Shown here piece by piece: positions 62,530 to 64,000 of a stretch of DNA of 64,000 nt (the first letter of the stretch is position 1; each line of letters opens with the position of its first letter). Source of the stretch: Saprospiraceae bacterium (lineage in GTDB: Bacteria > Bacteroidota > Bacteroidia > Chitinophagales > Saprospiraceae); NCBI GenBank assembly GCA_026129545.1, contig JAHCHX010000005.1:113502-177501 (forward strand). The letters are read 5' to 3'. Below the pieces are notes generated by a model that saw only the letters and a list, made by a program, of their open reading frames with translations, was not told where the DNA came from and did not search any database. A program made the position numbers and the translations under genes.

Positions 62530-63054
62530 TTATTTGCGCTCTTCCAGCGCCTTCACGATGCCTGCGATTTTTGAACCGCTGGCGGTGATTTGGCTGGCGA
62601 GGCGACGAGCCGGAGACTGGAGCAGGCCGATGATTTCGCCCACCATCTCCTCTTTGCTCTTCAACTTGACGAGTGCGGCCAACTGGTCATCGCCGATAAA
62701 CACTGAAGAATCAATGTAAGCAGCTTTGAGAATGGGTCGCTCCTCGGTTTTGCGGAATTCTTCGAGCAACTTGGCCGGAGCCTTGGGGTTCGAAGAAATC
62801 AATATGGTGGTTGGGCCGTGCAGCACTTCGTAGAGGGCAGCGTAGCCTTTCGACTCTGGCTGACTTTCGAGTGCTTTTTGAATCAAAGTGTTTTTTGCCA
62901 CTTTGACCTTGATGTCTTTCTCGAAGCAAAGCCTGCGAAACTTGTTGATTTTGGCAACCGACAGCGTCGAGGAGTCTGTGAGGTAGAAAAACGGCGTGCC
63001 GCTTAACTCCTCCGTTAGTTCCGCAATCGCAACGGTTTTATCTTCTCTGGTCAT
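62530..63054 (-). CDS. rplJ: 50S ribosomal protein L10
   Basis: 174 residues, normal length. The start MTREDKTVAIAELTEELSGT and the segments FFYLTDSSTLSVAKINKFRR, KVAKNTLIQKALESQPESKG and LASQITASGSKIAGIVKALE are L10-specific. It anchors the L7/L12 stalk on 23S rRNA and in many bacteria represses its own operon by binding the leader. The 112-bp rplA-rplJ spacer has short AT-rich repeats of AATTATCAAATT type, but no clear L10 binding hairpin was identified. Confidence 0.96.
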   Translation of the reverse strand: MTREDKTVAIAELTEELSGTPFFYLTDSSTLSVAKINKFRRLCFEKDIKVKVAKNTLIQKALESQPESKGYAALYEVLHGPTTILISSNPKAPAKLLEEFRKTEERPILKAAYIDSSVFIGDDQLAALVKLKSKEEMVGEIIGLLQSPARRLASQITASGSKIAGIVKALEERK

Positions 63055-63166
63055 ATCAATCGAATTTGATAATGAGTCAATTTGAAAATTTGATGATGGT
63101 GCAAAATGTTGGAGCGTTCGGGCGGTTTGAGAATTATCAAATTCCCGAAATCATCCAATTATCAAA

Positions 63167-63862
63167 TTACACCTTGATGGATTTAGGGTCAACCGCGATG
63201 CCCGGACTCATGGTGCTGGCCACTGAGACCGTTTTCATGTAAACACCTTTGGCGCTTGATGGCTTCATTTTCACCAAAGTGGAAATGAGCTCATGCGCAT
63301 TGTCGGTCAGTTGCTCGGGAGCAAACGATACACGACCGATGGATGCGTGCACGATGCCGAACTTGTCCACACGAAATGCGATTTTGCCCTTTTTGACTTC
63401 CGACACGGCAGATGCAATGTCGTTCGTCACGGTACCAGTTTTGGGGTTGGGCATCAAGCCGCGCGGGCCGAGGATACGAGCCACTTTACCCAACTGGGCC
63501 ATCACATTGGGCGTTGCGATGATGACATCCACATCCATCCAGCCTTCGCTGACTTTTTGGATGTAGTCGTCAAGACCAACGTGGTCAGCGCCCGCTGCCT
63601 TTGCTTCGTCAGCTTTGTCGGGGGTGCAGAACACAAGAACGCGCTTGGTTTTGCCCGTGCCATGTGGAAGGGATACAGTGCCGCGCAGGGCTTGGTCGGC
63701 TTTGCGCGGGTCCACGCCGAGGCGGACGTGCACATCAACCGATGCGTTGAATGAAGTCGTGTTGACCTCTTTCACGAGCGCCATTGCGTCGCTCAGCGTG
63801 TAGAGTTTGTCTGGGTCAACTTTTCCTTCAACGGCTTTGCGCTTTTTTGTCAATTTTGCCAT
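63167..63862 (-). CDS. rplA: 50S ribosomal protein L1
   Basis: 231 residues, complete. Motifs: SFNASVDVHVRLGVDPRKAD, VSLPHGTGKTKRVLVFC, GPRGLMPNPKTGTVT and KAGKIAFRVDK-like KKGKIAFRVDKFGIVHASIG. It forms the L1 stalk that helps release tRNA from the E site and in many bacteria represses its own operon. It is the first gene of the rplA-J-L-rpoBC run seen here; rplK would be expected just beyond the window edge. Confidence 0.97.
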   Translation of the reverse strand: MAKLTKKRKAVEGKVDPDKLYTLSDAMALVKEVNTTSFNASVDVHVRLGVDPRKADQALRGTVSLPHGTGKTKRVLVFCTPDKADEAKAAGADHVGLDDYIQKVSEGWMDVDVIIATPNVMAQLGKVARILGPRGLMPNPKTGTVTNDIASAVSEVKKGKIAFRVDKFGIVHASIGRVSFAPEQLTDNAHELISTLVKMKPSSAKGVYMKTVSVASTMSPGIAVDPKSIKV

Positions 63863-63941
63863 TGAAAATGTGTGTTTAAGGTTGTAGCGTTCCGTTGGGC
63901 GGAACTCCCTTTGAATAATGTGCTTATTTTGCTAATGGAAT

Positions 63942-63988
63942 AATGTGTTAATGTGCTATTGTTTTTAAAAAAAGCACATCGGCACATT
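63942..63988. other. Hairpin upstream of rplA
   Basis: AATGTGTTAATGTGCT (63942-63957) pairs with AGCACATCGGCACATT (63973-63988) except a 3-nt internal loop. On the + side it is followed by T-rich DNA. It lies in the spacer between rplA and the next gene beyond the window, and could be a leader structure or an intergenic repeat. Confidence 0.4.
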
Positions 63989-64000
63989 TTTCGTTGGCCA

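Noticed and set aside
63055..63166. L10 autoregulatory leader in the rplA-rplJ spacer
   Set aside because: Only short AT-rich repeats are visible; no structure resembling the L10 site could be drawn with confidence.

Overview
The window is chromosomal DNA from a member of the Bacteroidota, most likely a Saprospirales-type marine or sludge bacterium. Evidence for this: a C-terminal type IX secretion sorting domain at 48563-50224, several TAnnTTTG (-7) promoter boxes, Bacteroidota-type long ribosomal protein S1 and RNA polymerase subunits, a type III glutamine synthetase, DUF3467 and RadC neighbours, and starts that mostly lack Shine-Dalgarno sequences. No rRNA, tRNA or CRISPR array was seen.

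Layout. 1-3430: the end of a thioredoxin-family gene, three abutting copies of a short intergenic repeat, a membrane TPR/HTH regulator and a hypothetical gene. 3431-8729: a nitrogen cluster of type III glutamine synthetase, an animal-like glutaminase with ankyrin repeats, and an ammonium transporter. 8904-18373: acyl-CoA dehydrogenase, secreted TPR protein, Kup potassium transporter, GH13 lipoprotein, a beta-phosphoglucomutase-like HAD protein whose nucleophile is Asn, and a pentapeptide-repeat membrane protein. 18418-22001: polA, followed by a DUF433/DUF5615 toxin-antitoxin module whose toxin has a nonsense codon and which is bracketed by a 52-bp duplicate of the polA 3' end. 22521-25971: fusA, rpsG, rpsL. 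26174-32312: a three-gene operon discussed below. 32602-43558: rpsA, DUF3467, lipoprotein, radC, outer-membrane protein, a large acyl-CoA dehydrogenase, an Lrp regulator divergent from a PLP-dependent sulfur amino-acid enzyme, a PKD-type membrane protein and an ATP-grasp enzyme. 44010-51974: a secreted protein, a candidate small gene, an orphan response regulator, methylmalonyl-CoA mutase, a T9SS cargo protein and a DEAD-box helicase. 52555-63862: rplA-rplJ-rplL-rpoB-[FkbM methyltransferase]-rpoC, all on the minus strand.

The strongest candidate for an undescribed system is the operon at 26174-32312. Its first gene encodes a TIR domain with its catalytic Glu kept, a CHAT (caspase-like) domain that has lost its His and Cys, and a multi-Cys zinc-ribbon-like tail. 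The second encodes a long TPR protein ending in a domain that resembles the cytoplasmic domain of the type III export protein FlhA. The third is a second soluble FlhA-cytoplasmic-domain-like protein, translationally coupled by an ATGA overlap. No other export-apparatus gene is present, so the FlhA-like domains appear to have been recruited as soluble parts of a TIR-effector signalling or defence system.

The window also carries a dispersed family of about 105-bp intergenic palindromic elements with TATA ends (at least seven copies plus one hairpin variant), which look like non-autonomous mobile or REP-like elements. Family and function calls rest on reading the translated sequence by eye; no database searches were made.
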